DNA from: Actinomycetota bacterium
Lineage (GTDB): Bacteria; Actinomycetota; Thermoleophilia; Gaiellales; Gaiellaceae
Direction of reading: 5' to 3'
NCBI GenBank assembly: GCA_005885565.1
Contig: VAXK01000212.1
Coordinates: 1 to 29,045, forward strand
Length of the DNA: 29,045 bases
Position numbers and translations under genes: made by a program. Below are positions 28,003 through 29,045 of this stretch, in pieces (position 1 is the stretch's first letter; every line of letters begins with the position of its first letter). Below the pieces are notes generated by a model, which was given only the letters and a program-made list of their open reading frames with translations, had not been told where the DNA came from and made no database searches.

Positions 28003-29045
28003 AACGCCCCACTCTCGACGCCTCGATGGATCCCTCCCGCGCCGCCGACCGGGCGGCCGATCCGCACGGCTGGCGCTACTCGGCCGAGGACCGCGAGATC
28101 GTGGGGCGGGTGATCGCCGAACGGCGCGACATCCGGCGCTTCCGGTCGGATCCGATCCCCGACGACGTGCTCGACCGGTTGCTGGAGGCAGCCCATCGCG
28201 CTCCGTCCGTCGGCCTCTCGCAGCCGTGGCGTTTCGTCGTCGTCCGCGACGAGGCCGCCAGGATGCGGGTGCGGGCGCTCGCCGAGCGCGAACGGCTGCG
28301 CCAGGCGCCCCGGTTCGACGAGCGGGCGCGCCATTTCCTCGAGCAGAAGGTGGAGGGAATCCTCGAGGCCCCCGTCGGGCTGTGCGTCTGCTGCGTGCCG
28401 CCGGCGAGGGGGGTGGAGGTGCTGGGCCGCGGGACGATTCCGCAGACGGACATCTACTCCACGGTGTGCGCGATCCAGAACCTCTGGCTCACCGCGCGTG
28501 CCGAGGGCGTCGGCGTCGGCTGGGTGAGCTTCTACCGCCCGAGCGACATGCGCGCCGCGCTCGGGATCCCCGACCACGTCGAGCCCGTGGCCTGGCTCTG
28601 CCTCGGCTGGCCCGACGAGCGCCCGATCCGTCCCGGGCTCGAGCGGGCCGGCTGGGCCGAGAGACGGCGGATCGAGGAGCACGTGTTTCAGGATCACTGG
28701 CCCGAGTGGATCGACGACGAGACCGCTCCCGCGGAGCCGCAGGAGACGGTCGCTTCGGCCACCGACGGCGACGGAGCGGTTCCCGTTCCAGACGCGGCGG
28801 CGAGAACTGCCGTCCGCGACCGAGCCGATACGCTCGTCAAGCCGATCGGCAGCCTGGGCATGCTCGAGGACGTCGTCGAGCGCTGGGCCGCGGCCACCGG
28901 CGCCGCGCCGCCGTCGCCGCTCCGAGCCGCGCATCTCGTGCTCGCCGCCGACCACGGCCACACTTGCCACGGCACGAGCGTCTTCGGCAGCCACGTCTCG
29001 GCCGAGGTCGCCGCCGCCGCTGCGCGTGGCGAGACGGCGATCGGG
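27999..29045 (+). CDS. bluB: 5,6-dimethylbenzimidazole synthase BluB fused to a second CobT (partial, runs off the edge)
   Basis: The frame is open for all 349 codons to the window edge. Residues about 25-235 are BluB, the flavin-destroying O2-dependent enzyme that makes dimethylbenzimidazole: RRDIRRFRSDPIP (42-54), APSVGLSQPWRF (68-79), RGTIPQTDIYSTVCAIQNLW (144-163) and GVGVGWVSFYRP. After a linker rich in Pro, Ala and acidic residues (about 236-272) a CobT N-terminus begins: DTLVKPIGSLGMLEDV (277-292) and LAADHGHTCHGTSVFG (315-330). The latter differs from the usual GDHGVxxxGVS, so this CobT may be altered. The catalytic glutamate would lie outside the window. The ATG at 27999 has AAGGAG (27989-27994) just upstream and overlaps the cobL stop. 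It would feed the lower base directly to phosphoribosyl transfer. Confidence 0.9.
   Translation, partial: MKRPTLDASMDPSRAADRAADPHGWRYSAEDREIVGRVIAERRDIRRFRSDPIPDDVLDRLLEAAHRAPSVGLSQPWRFVVVRDEAARMRVRALAERERLRQAPRFDERARHFLEQKVEGILEAPVGLCVCCVPPARGVEVLGRGTIPQTDIYSTVCAIQNLWLTARAEGVGVGWVSFYRPSDMRAALGIPDHVEPVAWLCLGWPDERPIRPGLERAGWAERRRIEEHVFQDHWPEWIDDETAPAEPQETVASATDGDGAVPVPDAAARTAVRDRADTLVKPIGSLGMLEDVVERWAAATGAAPPSPLRAAHLVLAADHGHTCHGTSVFGSHVSAEVAAAAARGETAIG

Noticed and set aside
1..29045. tRNA or rRNA genes, CRISPR arrays, insertion sequences
   Set aside because: No cloverleaf-type repeats, regular direct repeats, transposase motifs or terminal inverted repeats were noticed in the window.

Overview
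The window is a high-GC bacterial chromosome segment dominated by a cobalamin (vitamin B12) biosynthesis locus. High GC, frequent GTG and TTG starts, apparently leaderless genes, and O2-dependent B12 steps (CobF, CobE, BluB) together with a P450 point to an aerobic actinobacterium (Actinomycetota). A deep-branching class such as Thermoleophilia is a guess, because no marker gene is present.

Layout. Positions 1-146 hold a very strong hairpin. Positions 147-1807 carry a HemN/HemW-like radical SAM gene and a small helix-turn-helix gene with a plainer, more AT-rich composition than the rest. Positions 1857-3685 (minus) encode a two-gene ABC exporter of the DrrA/DrrB type. The B12 block then runs from 3777 to the right edge: cobQ1-cobC (minus), cobF (plus), a cytochrome P450 (minus), cobO/pduO (plus), cobT-cobD (minus), an APGM-family enzyme (plus), a six-gene minus operon hemA::cobH-cobS-cbiB-cobU-X::cobQ2-cobE (18920 to 12009), and a divergent ten-gene plus operon cobB-cobI-cbiQ-cbiX::cbiO-cobJ-cobA-cbiM-cobM-cobL-bluB::cobT (19045 to beyond the edge). 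Almost every junction inside operons is an overlapping ATGA, GTGA or TGATG.

How the genes fit together. HemA starts tetrapyrrole synthesis. CobA, CobI, CobJ, CobM, CobF, CobL and CobH methylate and rearrange the corrin ring. CobB and CobQ amidate it. CbiM-CbiQ-CbiO import cobalt and CbiX would insert it. CobO adenosylates. CobD makes aminopropanol phosphate and CbiB attaches it. CobU, CobS, CobT, BluB and CobC build and join the lower-ligand loop. Not seen in the window are CobG/CobZ (ring-contraction monooxygenase), CobK/CbiJ (reductase), CobNST, CbiD, the CbiG N-terminal part, CbiN and a recognisable threonine kinase.

The unusual aspects are four uncommon fusions (HemA-CobH, CbiX-CbiO, unknown domain-CobQ2, BluB-CobT), duplicated cobQ and cobT in which the second copies have altered motifs, aerobic-type CobF beside an early-insertion-type CbiX, and two orphan enzymes (a P450 and a shortened APGM-like protein) that sit where pathway steps are missing.
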